Source: Brevundimonas sp. (GTDB lineage Bacteria > Pseudomonadota > Alphaproteobacteria > Caulobacterales > Caulobacteraceae). Taken from it: a DNA stretch of 64,000 nucleotides. The stretch spans positions 124,001 to 188,000 of the forward strand of contig NZ_JAUYNX010000003.1 in assembly GCF_030704825.1 (NCBI RefSeq), read 5' to 3'. Positions 1-9,463 of the stretch are shown here, piece after piece. The notes beneath the pieces are model-generated. The model ran no database searches. It was given only the letters and a program-made list of their open reading frames with translations, and had not been told where the DNA came from. Made by a program: the position numbers and the translations under genes. Positions within the stretch are counted from its first letter, which is position 1; every line of letters starts with the position of its first letter.

Positions 1-20
1 AGGCGCCGCGCACGCCGCCG

Positions 21-48
21 CTGACATATGGTTCCGTGCCCCTTATGT
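21..48 (+). promoter_or_regulatory. Possible uvrD promoter
   Basis: CTGACA at 21-26 resembles a -35 box and TTATGT at 43-48 could be a weak -10, with a 16-bp spacer. The implied transcript would begin at about base 55, almost on the uvrD ATG at 56, and no Shine-Dalgarno sequence is visible before that ATG. This is inferred from pattern only. Confidence 0.3.
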
Positions 49-55
49 TCCGCCG

Positions 56-2392
56 ATGAGTCTGCCTGACGCCCCCGCCCCGCGCATCTCCGACCTGGCC
101 CGCTCGCGCGGCCCCGGCGGGGTGGAGCCCGCCGCCGCCGACTATCTGGCGGGGCTGAACCCCGAGCAGCGCGAGGCGGTCGAGACCGTCGACGGCCCGG
201 TGCTGGTCCTGGCCGGCGCGGGCACGGGCAAGACGCGGGTGCTGACCACCCGGCTGGCGCACATCCTCGCCACCGGACAGGCGCGCCCGTGGGAGCTGTT
301 GGCAGTCACCTTCACCAACAAGGCCGCGCGCGAGATGCGCGAGCGGATCACCCAGCTGATCGGCCCCTCGGCCGAGGGCCTGCGCTGGCTCGGCACCTTC
401 CACAGCGTCGCCGCCCAGATACTGCGGCGGCACGCCGAACTGGTCGGGCTGAAGTCCACCTTCACCATTCTCGACACCGACGATCAGGAGCGGGTCTGCA
501 AACAGCTCATTGAAGCCGCCAACCTTGATGCCAAGCGGTGGACGCCGCGTTCGCTGAGCGGCCTGATCGACCACTGGAAGAACCGCGGCTGGACGCCGGA
601 CAAACTGCCTCCGTCCGAGGATTTCGCCAACGGCAGGGGCCATGCCCTGTACGCCGCCTATCAGGCCCGGCTGGTCAGCCTGAACGCCTGCGACTTCGGT
701 GATCTGTTGCTGCACAATCTGACGATCCTGTCGCAGCATGCGGATATCGCAGAGGAATATCGCCGACGCTTCCGCTACATCCTGGTCGACGAATACCAGG
801 ACACCAACGTCGCCCAGTACCTCTGGCTAAGGCTGCTGACCTCATCGACGGGGAATGTCTGCTGCGTCGGCGACGACGACCAGTCGATCTATGGCTGGCG
901 CGGGGCCGAGGTGGACAACATCCTGCGCTTCGAACGCGACTTCCCCGGAGCCAAGGTCATAAGACTGGAGCGCAACTATCGGTCCACGCAGCATATTCTT
1001 GGTGCGGCGTCCGGCCTGATCGCGGCCAACCGCGACCGTCTGGGCAAGACCCTGTGGACCGAGGATCTGAGCGGCGACAAGGTGCGGGTGCGCGGCGTCT
1101 GGGACGGCGAGGCCGAGGCCCGGCTGATCGCCGACGAGATCGAGACGGCGCGGCGGGCGGGCACCCCCTACAAGGACATGGCGGTGCTGGTCCGCGCCTC
1201 GTTCCAGATGCGGGCGTTCGAGGAGCGGTTCGTCCTGCTGGCCGTGCCCTATGTCGTCATCGGCGGGCCGCGCTTCTTCGAACGGGCCGAGATCCGCGAC
1301 GCCCACGCCTATCTGCGCCTGATCCTGTCCGAGGACGACGACCTGGCCTTCGAGCGGATCGTCAATGTCCCCAAGCGCGGCATCGGCGACACCAGCGTGC
1401 AGAAGGTGCTGCAGATCGCGCGACTGTCGGGCGTCCCGGCCATGAGCGCGGTGCGCGACCTGATCGTCTCGGACGAGCTTCAGGCGCGGACGCGGACGGC
1501 GCTGAGCAACTTCGTGCGCGACATCGACCGCTGGCGGGCCCTGGCCCAGACCACGACCCACTGGGAGCTGACCGAGGCGGTGCTGGAGGAGAGCGGCTAC
1601 ACCGACATGCAGAAGGCGGACCGCGCCACCGGCCAGACGCGGCTCGACAACCTCAAGGAGCTGACGCAGTCGATGCAGGCGTTCGAGACCCTGCCCGCCT
1701 ATCTGGAGCACGTCTCGCTGGTCATGGACCTGGACCGCGGCGGCGCGGACGACGCGGTGCAGATCATGACCCTGCACGGGGCCAAGGGGCTTGAGTTCCC
1801 GCTGGTCTTCCTGCCCGGCTGGGAGGAAGGCGTCTTCCCCAGCCAGCGCAGCATCGACGAAAAGGGCGAAAAGGGCCTCGAGGAGGAACGCCGCCTGGCC
1901 TATGTCGGCGTCACCCGGGCCAAGTCGGACGCGCGGATTTCGTTCGCGGCCAACCGGCTGGTCTACGGCCGCTGGACCTCGCAACTGCCCAGCCGCTTCG
2001 TCGACGAACTGCCCATGGCCCACGTCGAGGCCGAAAGCGATACCGGCTACTACGGCGTCACCCCGGGCATGAAGGACGCCAAGAGCCGCTGGGACGACAT
2101 GCCGACCTTCGGCTCGGGCTATTCATCCCCCGGCTGGAAACGCGCCCAGTCCTTCACGGCCGACCGGTCACCGGCTGCGCGCCCGGCGCGCCACGCGCTC
2201 ATCGAGGGCGATGGCCGTCTGGTGGCCACGGCGGACCCGAAGGCGGGCGGCGGCTGGTCGAAGGGCGAGCGCGTGTTTCACCAGAAGTTCGGCTATGGCC
2301 TGATCACCGGCATCGAGGGCAACAAGCTGCTGGTGGCGTTCGACAAGGCGGGCGAGAAGAAGGTGATCGACACCTTCGTGGAGAAGACGTGA
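56..2392 (+). CDS. uvrD: ATP-dependent DNA helicase UvrD/PcrA
   Basis: Superfamily 1A 3'-5' DNA helicase of nucleotide excision and mismatch repair that also clears RecA or stalled polymerase. The 778 residues show the family order: Walker A GAGTGKT at residues 54-60, the DExx box VDEYQDTN near 244-251, the GDDDQSIYGWRGA motif near 271, and late motifs TLHGAKGLEF and VGVTRAK. The C-terminus (KGERVFHQKFGYG) is the Tudor-like RNA polymerase-binding tail typical of UvrD/PcrA. An N-terminal extension of about 30 residues precedes the LNPEQREAV Q-motif, as is common in Caulobacterales. There is no clear ribosome-binding site. The next gene starts on its stop codon, so the two are probably co-transcribed. 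Confidence 0.95.
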   Translation: MSLPDAPAPRISDLARSRGPGGVEPAAADYLAGLNPEQREAVETVDGPVLVLAGAGTGKTRVLTTRLAHILATGQARPWELLAVTFTNKAAREMRERITQLIGPSAEGLRWLGTFHSVAAQILRRHAELVGLKSTFTILDTDDQERVCKQLIEAANLDAKRWTPRSLSGLIDHWKNRGWTPDKLPPSEDFANGRGHALYAAYQARLVSLNACDFGDLLLHNLTILSQHADIAEEYRRRFRYILVDEYQDTNVAQYLWLRLLTSSTGNVCCVGDDDQSIYGWRGAEVDNILRFERDFPGAKVIRLERNYRSTQHILGAASGLIAANRDRLGKTLWTEDLSGDKVRVRGVWDGEAEARLIADEIETARRAGTPYKDMAVLVRASFQMRAFEERFVLLAVPYVVIGGPRFFERAEIRDAHAYLRLILSEDDDLAFERIVNVPKRGIGDTSVQKVLQIARLSGVPAMSAVRDLIVSDELQARTRTALSNFVRDIDRWRALAQTTTHWELTEAVLEESGYTDMQKADRATGQTRLDNLKELTQSMQAFETLPAYLEHVSLVMDLDRGGADDAVQIMTLHGAKGLEFPLVFLPGWEEGVFPSQRSIDEKGEKGLEEERRLAYVGVTRAKSDARISFAANRLVYGRWTSQLPSRFVDELPMAHVEAESDTGYYGVTPGMKDAKSRWDDMPTFGSGYSSPGWKRAQSFTADRSPAARPARHALIEGDGRLVATADPKAGGGWSKGERVFHQKFGYGLITGIEGNKLLVAFDKAGEKKVIDTFVEKT

Positions 2393-2670
2393 TGCGGATG
2401 CTGGCTGTCGGGGCCGCCGTCGCCCTGTCCGGGTGCGCCTCCGCCTCCTGGAGCGGCGATGCGGTGACCCGGTTCGTCGATCGCGCCGACATGTGCGCCC
2501 ACTGGTCCGGCGAGGAGCCCTACGACGAGGCTCGGCGAGCCGGGATCGACCAGGCCCTGAGCGACATGCGGTGCGCGACCCTGTTGCGCGACGGCGCGGC
2601 CCTCAGGCTCAGCCGGAAGGACCGGCCGGACGACGTGCGCCGGATCGACATGGCGCTGTCGGCCTTTTGA
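2392..2670 (+). CDS. Small putative lipoprotein, unknown function
   Basis: A 92-residue protein with a short hydrophobic N-terminus ending in the lipobox-like LSGC at about residues 13-16, so it is probably a lipid-anchored envelope protein. The rest is charged, with two cysteines (DMCAHW and DMRCAT) that could form a disulfide. I do not recognise a family. The ATG at 2392 shares one base with the uvrD TGA; a GTG at 2389 in the same frame is an alternative. It ends 19 bp before the mannanase, so the three genes may form one transcript. Confidence 0.6.
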   Translation: MRMLAVGAAVALSGCASASWSGDAVTRFVDRADMCAHWSGEEPYDEARRAGIDQALSDMRCATLLRDGAALRLSRKDRPDDVRRIDMALSAF

Positions 2671-2689
2671 ACCCTCGGGAGGAGTCACC

Positions 2690-4036
2690 ATGATCACGCG
2701 CCGCGCCGCCCTCGCCGCTTCGGCCGCGACCCTCGCCATCGGAGGACCGGCCATGGCCCGGCCGACGGCGCCGCCGACGCCCGGCTTCGTCCGCCGCGAA
2801 GGAATGGCGCTGACGCTCGACGGACGGCCCTACCGGTTCGTCGGCGCCAACCTGTGGTACGCTGGCTGGATCGCCGACCAGCCCCGGCTGGGGCGGGAGC
2901 TGGACGCGCTGGCGGGGCTGGGCGTCACCAACCTGCGCATCGCCGCCTCGGCCGAGCTGTCGCCGCTGAAGAATTCGGTGCGGCCCGCGTTCCGGGACGA
3001 GACCGGCGCCTATGACGAGCGGCTGCTGACCGGCCTCGATCACGCGATGGCGGAGATCGGCCGACGGGGCCTCAAGGCGGTGCTCTATCTGACCAATTTC
3101 TGGGAGTGGTCGGGCGGCATGGCGACGTACCTGCTGTGGACCAACGGCGGGCGCTATATCGACATGAACGACCCGGCCCATCCATGGCCGGCCTTTCCGG
3201 ATTTCGTCTCCGGCTTCTACCGCAGCCCCGAGGCGGTCGCCCTGTACCACGATCATGTCCGGCGCATCGTCGGCCGGGTGAACAGCGTGACCGGCGTGGC
3301 CTATGCGGACGATCCGGCCATCATGGCCTGGCAGCTGGCCAACGAGCCGAGGCCGGGCGGAAGCGACGCCGTGGCCGACCAGACCGTTGAGGACTTCCAC
3401 GACTGGATCGGCGCGACGGCGCGGTTGATCAAATCGATCGATCCGAACCATCTGGTCTCGACCGGCGGCGAGGGGCTGAAGGGGTCGATTGAGCGCGAGG
3501 ACCTCGTGCTGTCGTCGCAGGCCCTCGACGGCGTCGACTACATGACCGCGCACCTGTGGCCCGGCAACTGGAGCTGGCTGGATCGCACGGACATGGCCGC
3601 GACCCACGCCGGGGCGATGGAGCGGTCGGCGGACTACATCGCCCGCCACGTGGCGCTGGCGCGGCGGCTGGGCAAGCCGCTGGTGCTGGAGGAGTTCGGC
3701 TATCCCCGCGACGGCGATCGCTATTCGCCCGACGTGCCGACCACCATGCGGGACGACTTCTACGGCATGATCCACGACGCGGTCCTGGCCAGCGCCCGCG
3801 AAGAGGGCCCGCTTGTGGGATCGAACTTCTGGGCCTGGAACGGCGAGGGCCGGGCGGCGCACGCCGACGCCCGGTTCCGCACCGGCGACGACGCCTTCCT
3901 CGGCGACCCGCCCCACGAGCCGCAGGGCTGGTACGGCGTGTTCGACGGCGACGCCTCGACGCTCGAACGCATCCGGACGCACGCCGCGGCGCTGGCGGCG
4001 GCGGGTCAGGCGGCGGGTCAGGCGGCGGGCGGCTGA
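2690..4036 (+). CDS. Secreted GH5 endo-beta-mannanase-like glycoside hydrolase
   Basis: A 448-residue (beta/alpha)8 glycoside hydrolase of family 5, closest in feel to subfamily 7 endo-1,4-beta-mannosidases (EC 3.2.1.78). It begins with a twin-arginine type signal (MITRRAALAASAATLA, cleavage near AMA-RP), so it is exported folded. The early FVGANLWYAGW stretch is typical of the mannanase group. The acid/base Glu is E219 in WQLANEP and the nucleophile is E335 in LVLEEFG. Length matches the family plus signal peptide. GGAGG lies before the ATG. The C-terminus is a short Ala/Gly/Gln repeat, and the last 19 bp overlap the convergent gene. The actual substrate (mannan, glucomannan or another beta-glycan) is not settled by sequence. 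Confidence 0.85.
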   Translation: MITRRAALAASAATLAIGGPAMARPTAPPTPGFVRREGMALTLDGRPYRFVGANLWYAGWIADQPRLGRELDALAGLGVTNLRIAASAELSPLKNSVRPAFRDETGAYDERLLTGLDHAMAEIGRRGLKAVLYLTNFWEWSGGMATYLLWTNGGRYIDMNDPAHPWPAFPDFVSGFYRSPEAVALYHDHVRRIVGRVNSVTGVAYADDPAIMAWQLANEPRPGGSDAVADQTVEDFHDWIGATARLIKSIDPNHLVSTGGEGLKGSIEREDLVLSSQALDGVDYMTAHLWPGNWSWLDRTDMAATHAGAMERSADYIARHVALARRLGKPLVLEEFGYPRDGDRYSPDVPTTMRDDFYGMIHDAVLASAREEGPLVGSNFWAWNGEGRAAHADARFRTGDDAFLGDPPHEPQGWYGVFDGDASTLERIRTHAAALAAAGQAAGQAAGG

Positions 4037-4794
4037 ATCCCGGCGAGAAGGTCCGGCGTTCGGTCGAGGTACTTCAGGGCTTGCCGCCTCAAATGCTCGA
4101 TTTCGGGCTTGAGGTGGCGCCCCATATCGCCGTCGTCGCCCCGCAGACGACCGAATACGGCCAGGGCGAAGGCCCAGCTTCGGGGTGACAGATAGCCGGA
4201 GCTTCGGCTGCTCCACCCCTGGCTGAAGGCGTCTCCGTGCTGCTGGAAGCTGAAGGCCGCATTGGCTCCGAACACCCCGAGACCGGCGTAGGCCACAGCC
4301 AGATCGGTCATCAACTCGTGGGTTTCGTCCTCGACGAGATCGGCTTCCGAGGCGAGCAGGTAGTGGGCCATCTCATGAGAGAGAGTGGCGACCAGGACGC
4401 CGGGGTCGTCCAGCAGATCAGGCGCATACGAAATCACCACCTCCCCATCCGGCTGGATCCGGAAAGTTCCATTGGGATCCTGGTCGCCGGCGATCGTGAC
4501 GAACTCGGCGACCCGTTCCCCGGTGACCCGGCGAGGCTGCGGCTCCAGCCGGCATGGCCAGTCCGCCTCCGGCATCTGCATGATGGCCCGTATGCAACCG
4601 AAGATGTGGAGGGCCTTGTCGTGGCCGGAAGCGTCGGTGGGCGGAAAGAACTCGCGGGTCGGAAGGGCCACGGGCGTGTCCCGGACGGCCACTTCGGCTC
4701 CGAAGCGTTCGACGAGGATACGCCAGGTGTCGAGGTGCCAGTCCTCCACATCAGGATCGAGGAAGCGCCGCGTCCCGAAAAGTCCACCCAGCAT
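4018..4794 (-). CDS. HExxH metallopeptidase-like protein, unknown function
   Basis: A 258-residue soluble protein with no signal peptide. The clearest feature is SHEMAHYLL, an HExxH zinc motif at residues 140-144, followed by EDETHELMTDLAVAYAGLG. Its acidic residues could supply a third ligand, as in gluzincin-like or ImmA/IrrE-like folds. I do not recognise the family and whether it is a protease is inference. It lies 4 bp downstream of the LtrA-like gene on the same strand and is probably co-transcribed with it. Its 3' end overlaps the mannanase gene by 19 bp. Confidence 0.6.
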   Translation of the reverse strand: MLGGLFGTRRFLDPDVEDWHLDTWRILVERFGAEVAVRDTPVALPTREFFPPTDASGHDKALHIFGCIRAIMQMPEADWPCRLEPQPRRVTGERVAEFVTIAGDQDPNGTFRIQPDGEVVISYAPDLLDDPGVLVATLSHEMAHYLLASEADLVEDETHELMTDLAVAYAGLGVFGANAAFSFQQHGDAFSQGWSSRSSGYLSPRSWAFALAVFGRLRGDDGDMGRHLKPEIEHLRRQALKYLDRTPDLLAGIQPPAA

Positions 4795-4798
4795 GGCT

Positions 4799-5965
4799 CT
4801 ACTTCACGTCCATTGGCGTGGTCCGCCCGGCCAGCGTCTCCCACGCACCCACCCCGACCAGCACCGCCGTCGCCGCCATCGCCAGCCCAAGCGGCGTCGA
4901 CCACGGCGCGACGAAGGCCAGCGCGGCCAGGGCGGCGATCCCCGTCAGCCGCGACGGCGACCAGATCCCGAAGGCGGCGAGCTTGAACATCTGCGCCCCG
5001 ATCATGAACAGCATCGGGCCGCCGATCAGGACGGCGCCGGTGGCGAAACCGACGGGACCGTCCGGATGACTGAGCGACATCTCGTCGCCGACGGCGGTGA
5101 CGACGATGCCGGCGACGACCAGTATTGGAGCGTAGGTGTAGGCGCGGCGGGCCACGCGCCCGGTGTCGCTGGAGTGGGCGATCATGTCGGAGGCGGCGTC
5201 GTGGGCCCTGCTGAACCATATCCACCACATGGCCAGGGTGCTGACGAAGGCGGTGGCGAAGGCCGCTACGACGGGCGGCGTCCACACGAGCCCGGCGAAG
5301 GTCGCGCCGGTGACGAGAACGGACTCGCCCAGGCAGATGATGATGAACAGGCCGACCCGCTCGGCCATGTGGCCGCCCTCGACCGCCCAGTCCGAGGTGT
5401 GCGAGCGGCCAAGGCCGGGCACCCAGAAATAGAGCGCGGGCGCGGCGAATTCGGCGACCACGGCGATCAGCCACAGGATCAGACGCGTCTGGCCCTCCAT
5501 GACGCCGCCCGCGATCCACAGAACGGCGCCGGCGACGGCCCAGGTGCAGATGCGCTGGAAGTTCCGGCGCAGGGTCTCGTCGCGGCGCACGGCCCACAGG
5601 GTGAACAGGCCGCGGCCGACCTGGATGGAGACGAAGGCGCAGGCGAAGACCAGACCCTTGTCGCCGAAGGCCTCCGGCAAGGAGGTCGACATGACCAGCC
5701 CGGCGCCCATCAGCAGGAACAGCATGAGGCGGACCAGCGGTCGCTCGGGATCCAGCCAGTTGGTGATCCAGCTGGTGTCGATCCAGGCCCACCACAGTGC
5801 GCCGAGCAGGATGGTCGCCTGCAACACGCCCGACCAGGTCAGGTGCTCCAGCAGGGTGTGCGAGAGCTGGGTGATGGCGAAGACGAAGACGAGGTCGAAG
5901 AACAGTTCGACGAAGCCGACGCGGGCGTGGCCGCCATCCCTGTTTCTCAGCAGGTCGCGCGCCAT
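4799..5965 (-). CDS. Low temperature requirement protein A (LtrA) family membrane protein
   Basis: A 388-residue polytopic inner-membrane protein. The N-terminal FVELFFDLVFVFAITQL signature, WWAWIDTSWITNWLDP, and ten or more hydrophobic segments identify the LtrA family, first linked to cold growth in Listeria but without a known biochemical activity. I chose the ATG at 5965 (MARDLLRN), because an upstream in-frame start at 6007 would add residues not typical of the family. It is divergent from the O-antigen ligase-like gene, leaving about 44 bp for both promoters. It leads a two-gene unit with the HExxH protein. Confidence 0.85.
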   Translation of the reverse strand: MARDLLRNRDGGHARVGFVELFFDLVFVFAITQLSHTLLEHLTWSGVLQATILLGALWWAWIDTSWITNWLDPERPLVRLMLFLLMGAGLVMSTSLPEAFGDKGLVFACAFVSIQVGRGLFTLWAVRRDETLRRNFQRICTWAVAGAVLWIAGGVMEGQTRLILWLIAVVAEFAAPALYFWVPGLGRSHTSDWAVEGGHMAERVGLFIIICLGESVLVTGATFAGLVWTPPVVAAFATAFVSTLAMWWIWFSRAHDAASDMIAHSSDTGRVARRAYTYAPILVVAGIVVTAVGDEMSLSHPDGPVGFATGAVLIGGPMLFMIGAQMFKLAAFGIWSPSRLTGIAALAALAFVAPWSTPLGLAMAATAVLVGVGAWETLAGRTTPMDVK

Positions 5966-6009
5966 CCGATTCCAACCCTTCGTTAAGCCGATGGGCCGAC
6001 CCTGCATGC

Positions 6010-7377
6010 GTGCGCGAGTCCCGTCCAGCCGAGGTCCTGACCGAGCCTGTTCCCGGCCTGTGGGAGCGGGTGGCCTGCGGCGTGCTCATCGCCATGCTGA
6101 CGGGCGCCCTGATCGGGCCGGTGTTCGCGCCGCTGCAGGAAGAGACGCCGGTGCTGCGGCTGGTCTGGCTGCCGGCCTATGCGGCGATCTTCGGCCTGCT
6201 GCTGTTCCGGATCGACCGGCTGTGGCGGGCCTGGCCGGCCATGCTGGCCATGGCGGCGCTCGTCGGCCTGGCCTTCGCCTCGCGCTACTGGTCGATCGAC
6301 TTCGCCACCACCATGCGCCGGGTCATCGCCCTGGGCATCAGCTGCGGCTTCGCCCTGTATCTCGGCGCCGTGTTCCGGGGGCCGCACCTGCCGCGGCTGC
6401 TGATGCATACCGCCCTGCTGATGGCGGTCGGCAGCCTGGTCATGGTCTTCGCCTTCCCGTCGATCGGCGTGCACCAGTACGAGAACGCCGGCCTGTGGCG
6501 CGGTCTCTGGTACGAGAAGAACCAGATGGGGGCGGTGATGGTGATCGGGGCGACGGCCGCCGCCGCCTGTCTGGCCTCGCCCGACCCGCGCCGCCTTCTG
6601 CCGGCGATCTGCCTGGTCCTGTCCAGCGGCCTGGTGCTGGCGACCCAGTCCAAGACCTCCCTGCTGTGCCTGGCGGTCGCCCTCGCCTTCGTGGGCGGCT
6701 TCTGGGCCCTGAGGCGCGGCGGCCCGATCTTCGCCGTGGCCGCGATCTGGGGCGCCGTGGTGCTGGCCGGAGTCGGCCTGTGGGTCTGGGACAGCCACTC
6801 GGTGGCGGTGCTGGAGGCGCTGGGCAAGGACCCATCGCTGACCGGCCGGACCGACATCTGGGAGAGTCTGATGCGCAAGGTCGCGGACCGGCCGTGGACC
6901 GGTTACGGCTATGGCGCCTTCTGGGGCCGGATCGGGGAATCGGTCCCGGCCGACTGGGTGCGCAAGGAGACCGGCTGGACCGTGCCCTCGGCCCACAACG
7001 GCTGGATCGACCTGCTGGTGCAGCTGGGCTGGCCCGGCACGATCCTGGTCGGAGCCCTGATGGCCGCGACGGCTCTGATCGCCGTGCTCCGCTCGGCCGG
7101 GTCCGGCGTGCGCGAGGGATGGTGGGCGCTCGGCTTCCTGGCCGCCTTCTTCGTGCTCAGCCTGTCCGAGAGCATCCTGATGGCGCACCAGGGGCTGCCC
7201 TGGGTGTTGTTTCTCGCCGCCCTGACCCGGGCTGTCCTGCCCTCGCCCGCCGCTGGCCCGGTTCCCGACGCCGTCCCGCTTGTGGAGAAGCGCCGCCGGG
7301 CCTACCAGACCGGTCCCCGAATCGCCGCACAGTATCCGCATGGGCCAGTCCGATCCCGCTCCGTCGCTTATCGATGA
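6010..7377 (+). CDS. O-antigen ligase / Wzy-type polysaccharide membrane protein
   Basis: A 455-residue integral membrane protein with about ten transmembrane segments and the O-antigen ligase (Wzy_C) signature region: ATQSKTSLLCL, then GRTDIWE, then PWTGYGYGAFWG and AHNGWIDLLVQLG, where the periplasmic loop of WaaL/Wzy proteins sits. Such proteins join or polymerise undecaprenyl-linked glycans at the periplasmic face. It could be a lipid A-core ligase, an exopolysaccharide polymerase or a holdfast polymerase; sequence alone does not decide. The start is a GTG at 6010, with no ATG near it in frame. The 3' end overlaps the parE start by 38 bp, so translation may be coupled. Confidence 0.8.
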   Translation: MRESRPAEVLTEPVPGLWERVACGVLIAMLTGALIGPVFAPLQEETPVLRLVWLPAYAAIFGLLLFRIDRLWRAWPAMLAMAALVGLAFASRYWSIDFATTMRRVIALGISCGFALYLGAVFRGPHLPRLLMHTALLMAVGSLVMVFAFPSIGVHQYENAGLWRGLWYEKNQMGAVMVIGATAAAACLASPDPRRLLPAICLVLSSGLVLATQSKTSLLCLAVALAFVGGFWALRRGGPIFAVAAIWGAVVLAGVGLWVWDSHSVAVLEALGKDPSLTGRTDIWESLMRKVADRPWTGYGYGAFWGRIGESVPADWVRKETGWTVPSAHNGWIDLLVQLGWPGTILVGALMAATALIAVLRSAGSGVREGWWALGFLAAFFVLSLSESILMAHQGLPWVLFLAALTRAVLPSPAAGPVPDAVPLVEKRRRAYQTGPRIAAQYPHGPVRSRSVAYR

Positions 7378-9463
7378 CCTCTTCGCGAGTCTGCCCGCCG
7401 GCGCGCCCGATCCCGCGCCCGCCAACGATCCCGCGTTGACGCCCCAGGCCGTCGCGCCAAAGGCCGAACCGAAGCCGGTCGAACCGCCTCCCTCGCCCGT
7501 CCGCGACGCCGCCCCGTCCGCGCCGCCCCTGCCCGGCAGCTACTCCGCCTCGTCGATCGAGGTGCTGGAAGGGCTGGAGCCGGTGCGCAAACGCCCGGGC
7601 ATGTATATCGGCGGCACCGACGAGCGGGCCCTGCACCATCTGTTCGCCGAAGTCCTCGACAACGCCATGGACGAGGCCGTCGCCCGCCACGCCCGGCTGA
7701 TCACCGTCGATCTCGACGCCGAGGGCTGGCTGTCCGTGCGCGACGACGGCCGCGGCATTCCCGTCGATCCGCACCCGAAACATCCGGGCAAGTCGGCGCT
7801 GGAAGTCGTCATGACCGTCCTGCACTCGGGCGGCAAGTTCTCCGGCAAAGCCTATGAAACCTCAGGCGGTTTGCACGGTGTGGGCGTCAGCGTCGTCAAC
7901 GCACTGAGCGAACAGCTGGACGTCACCGTCTGGCGCGACGGTTATGAGTGGAAACAGTCGTTCAGCCGCGGCCTGCCGCTGGGCTCCATCGTCCAGGGCC
8001 AGCCGTCGAGGAAGAAGGGCACCCTGATCCGGTTCAGGCCGGACGAGGAGATCTTCGGCGTCGGCGCGGCCTTCAAGCCCGCCCGCCTGTTCCGCATGGC
8101 GCGGTCCAAGGCCTATCTGTTCCGCGGCGTCGAAATCCGCTGGACCTGCGCCGCCGAGCGCATCACCGACCACACCCCGACCGAGGCGGTGTTCCACTTC
8201 CCCAACGGCCTGGCCGACGCCCTGGCCGAGCGGATCGGCGATCTGGAGACGGTCACCCCGGCCTTCTCGGGCCGCGTCGAGCGCAAGGGCGAGGCCGGGG
8301 CCGTAGAATGGGCCGTGACCTGGTCCCCGATCGGCTTCGGCGAGGCCGACGGCTTCGTCTCCTCCTACTGCAACACGGTCTCTACCCCCGACGGCGGCAC
8401 GCACGAGGCCGGCTTCCGCGCCGCCCTGGTCAAGGGCCTGAAGGCCTATGGCGAGCTGACCAACGAGAAGCGCGCCGGGCTGATCACGGCCGAGGACGTG
8501 ATCGCCAACGCCGGGGCGATGATCTCGGTCTTCATCCGCAACCCCGAGTTCCAGGGCCAGACCAAGGACCGCCTGTCGTCGCCGGACGCCCAGCGGCTGG
8601 TCGAACAGCTGCTGCGCGACCCTCTGGACCACTGGCTGACCGAAAGTCCCAAACAGGCCAACACCCTGCTGGGCTTCGTCATCGAACGGGCCGAAGACCG
8701 GCTGAAGCGGCGCAAGGACAAGGAGGTCCAGCGGGCCCAGGCGACGCGCAAGCTGCGCCTGCCCGGCAAGCTGTCCGACTGCTCGCGCCAGTCGGCCAAC
8801 GGCACCGAACTGTTCATCGTCGAGGGTGATTCGGCCGGCGGCTCGGCCAAACAGGCGCGCGACCGGACGACCCAGGCGATCCTGCCCCTGCGCGGCAAGA
8901 TCCTGAACGTCGCCTCGGCCACGGCCGACAAGCTGCGCGCCAACATCGAACTGTCCGATCTGGCCTTGGCCTTGGGGGTGCAGCCCGGCAGCCGATTCAA
9001 CATCGACGACCTGCGCTACGAGCGGATCGTCATCATGACCGACGCCGACGTGGACGGCGCCCATATCGCGGCCCTGCTGATCACCTTCTTCTACCGCTCC
9101 ATGCCCGAGACGATCCGGCAGGGCCGGCTGTTCATGGCCCTGCCCCCGCTCTACCGGATCAGCGCCGGGCCCCTGTCGGAATACGCCCGCGACGACGCCC
9201 ACCGCGACGAGCTGCTGGCCACGGTGTTCAAGGGCAAGAAGGTCGAGATCGGCCGGTTCAAGGGCCTCGGCGAGATGATGGCCTCCCAGCTCAAGGAGAC
9301 CACCATGGACCCGAAGAAGCGCACCCTCGCGCGGGTCACGGTGCCGTCCTCCGAGGACGAGATCGAGGATCTGGTCGAACGGCTGATGGGCAAGAAGGCG
9401 GACGCCCGGTTCCAGTTCATCCAGGAGAACGCCCGGTTCGCGGCAGCCGATCTGGACGTGTGA
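7340..9463 (+). CDS. parE: DNA topoisomerase IV subunit B
   Basis: ATPase subunit of topoisomerase IV, the type IIA enzyme that decatenates daughter chromosomes with ParC (not in this window). The GHKL ATPase starts near residue 70 (VLEGLEPVRKRPGMYIGG), with DNAMDEA and GGLHGVGVSVVNAL. The TOPRIM domain shows EGDSAGGSAKQ at about 495 and DADVDGAH at about 568. The tail KGLGEMMASQLKETTMDP is typical of ParE, and the 707-residue length fits ParE rather than GyrB. The first 65 residues are a Pro/Ala-rich extension not present in E. coli ParE. I chose the ATG at 7340 (MGQSDPAP), inside the end of the preceding gene. Confidence 0.95.
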   Translation: MGQSDPAPSLIDDLFASLPAGAPDPAPANDPALTPQAVAPKAEPKPVEPPPSPVRDAAPSAPPLPGSYSASSIEVLEGLEPVRKRPGMYIGGTDERALHHLFAEVLDNAMDEAVARHARLITVDLDAEGWLSVRDDGRGIPVDPHPKHPGKSALEVVMTVLHSGGKFSGKAYETSGGLHGVGVSVVNALSEQLDVTVWRDGYEWKQSFSRGLPLGSIVQGQPSRKKGTLIRFRPDEEIFGVGAAFKPARLFRMARSKAYLFRGVEIRWTCAAERITDHTPTEAVFHFPNGLADALAERIGDLETVTPAFSGRVERKGEAGAVEWAVTWSPIGFGEADGFVSSYCNTVSTPDGGTHEAGFRAALVKGLKAYGELTNEKRAGLITAEDVIANAGAMISVFIRNPEFQGQTKDRLSSPDAQRLVEQLLRDPLDHWLTESPKQANTLLGFVIERAEDRLKRRKDKEVQRAQATRKLRLPGKLSDCSRQSANGTELFIVEGDSAGGSAKQARDRTTQAILPLRGKILNVASATADKLRANIELSDLALALGVQPGSRFNIDDLRYERIVIMTDADVDGAHIAALLITFFYRSMPETIRQGRLFMALPPLYRISAGPLSEYARDDAHRDELLATVFKGKKVEIGRFKGLGEMMASQLKETTMDPKKRTLARVTVPSSEDEIEDLVERLMGKKADARFQFIQENARFAAADLDV

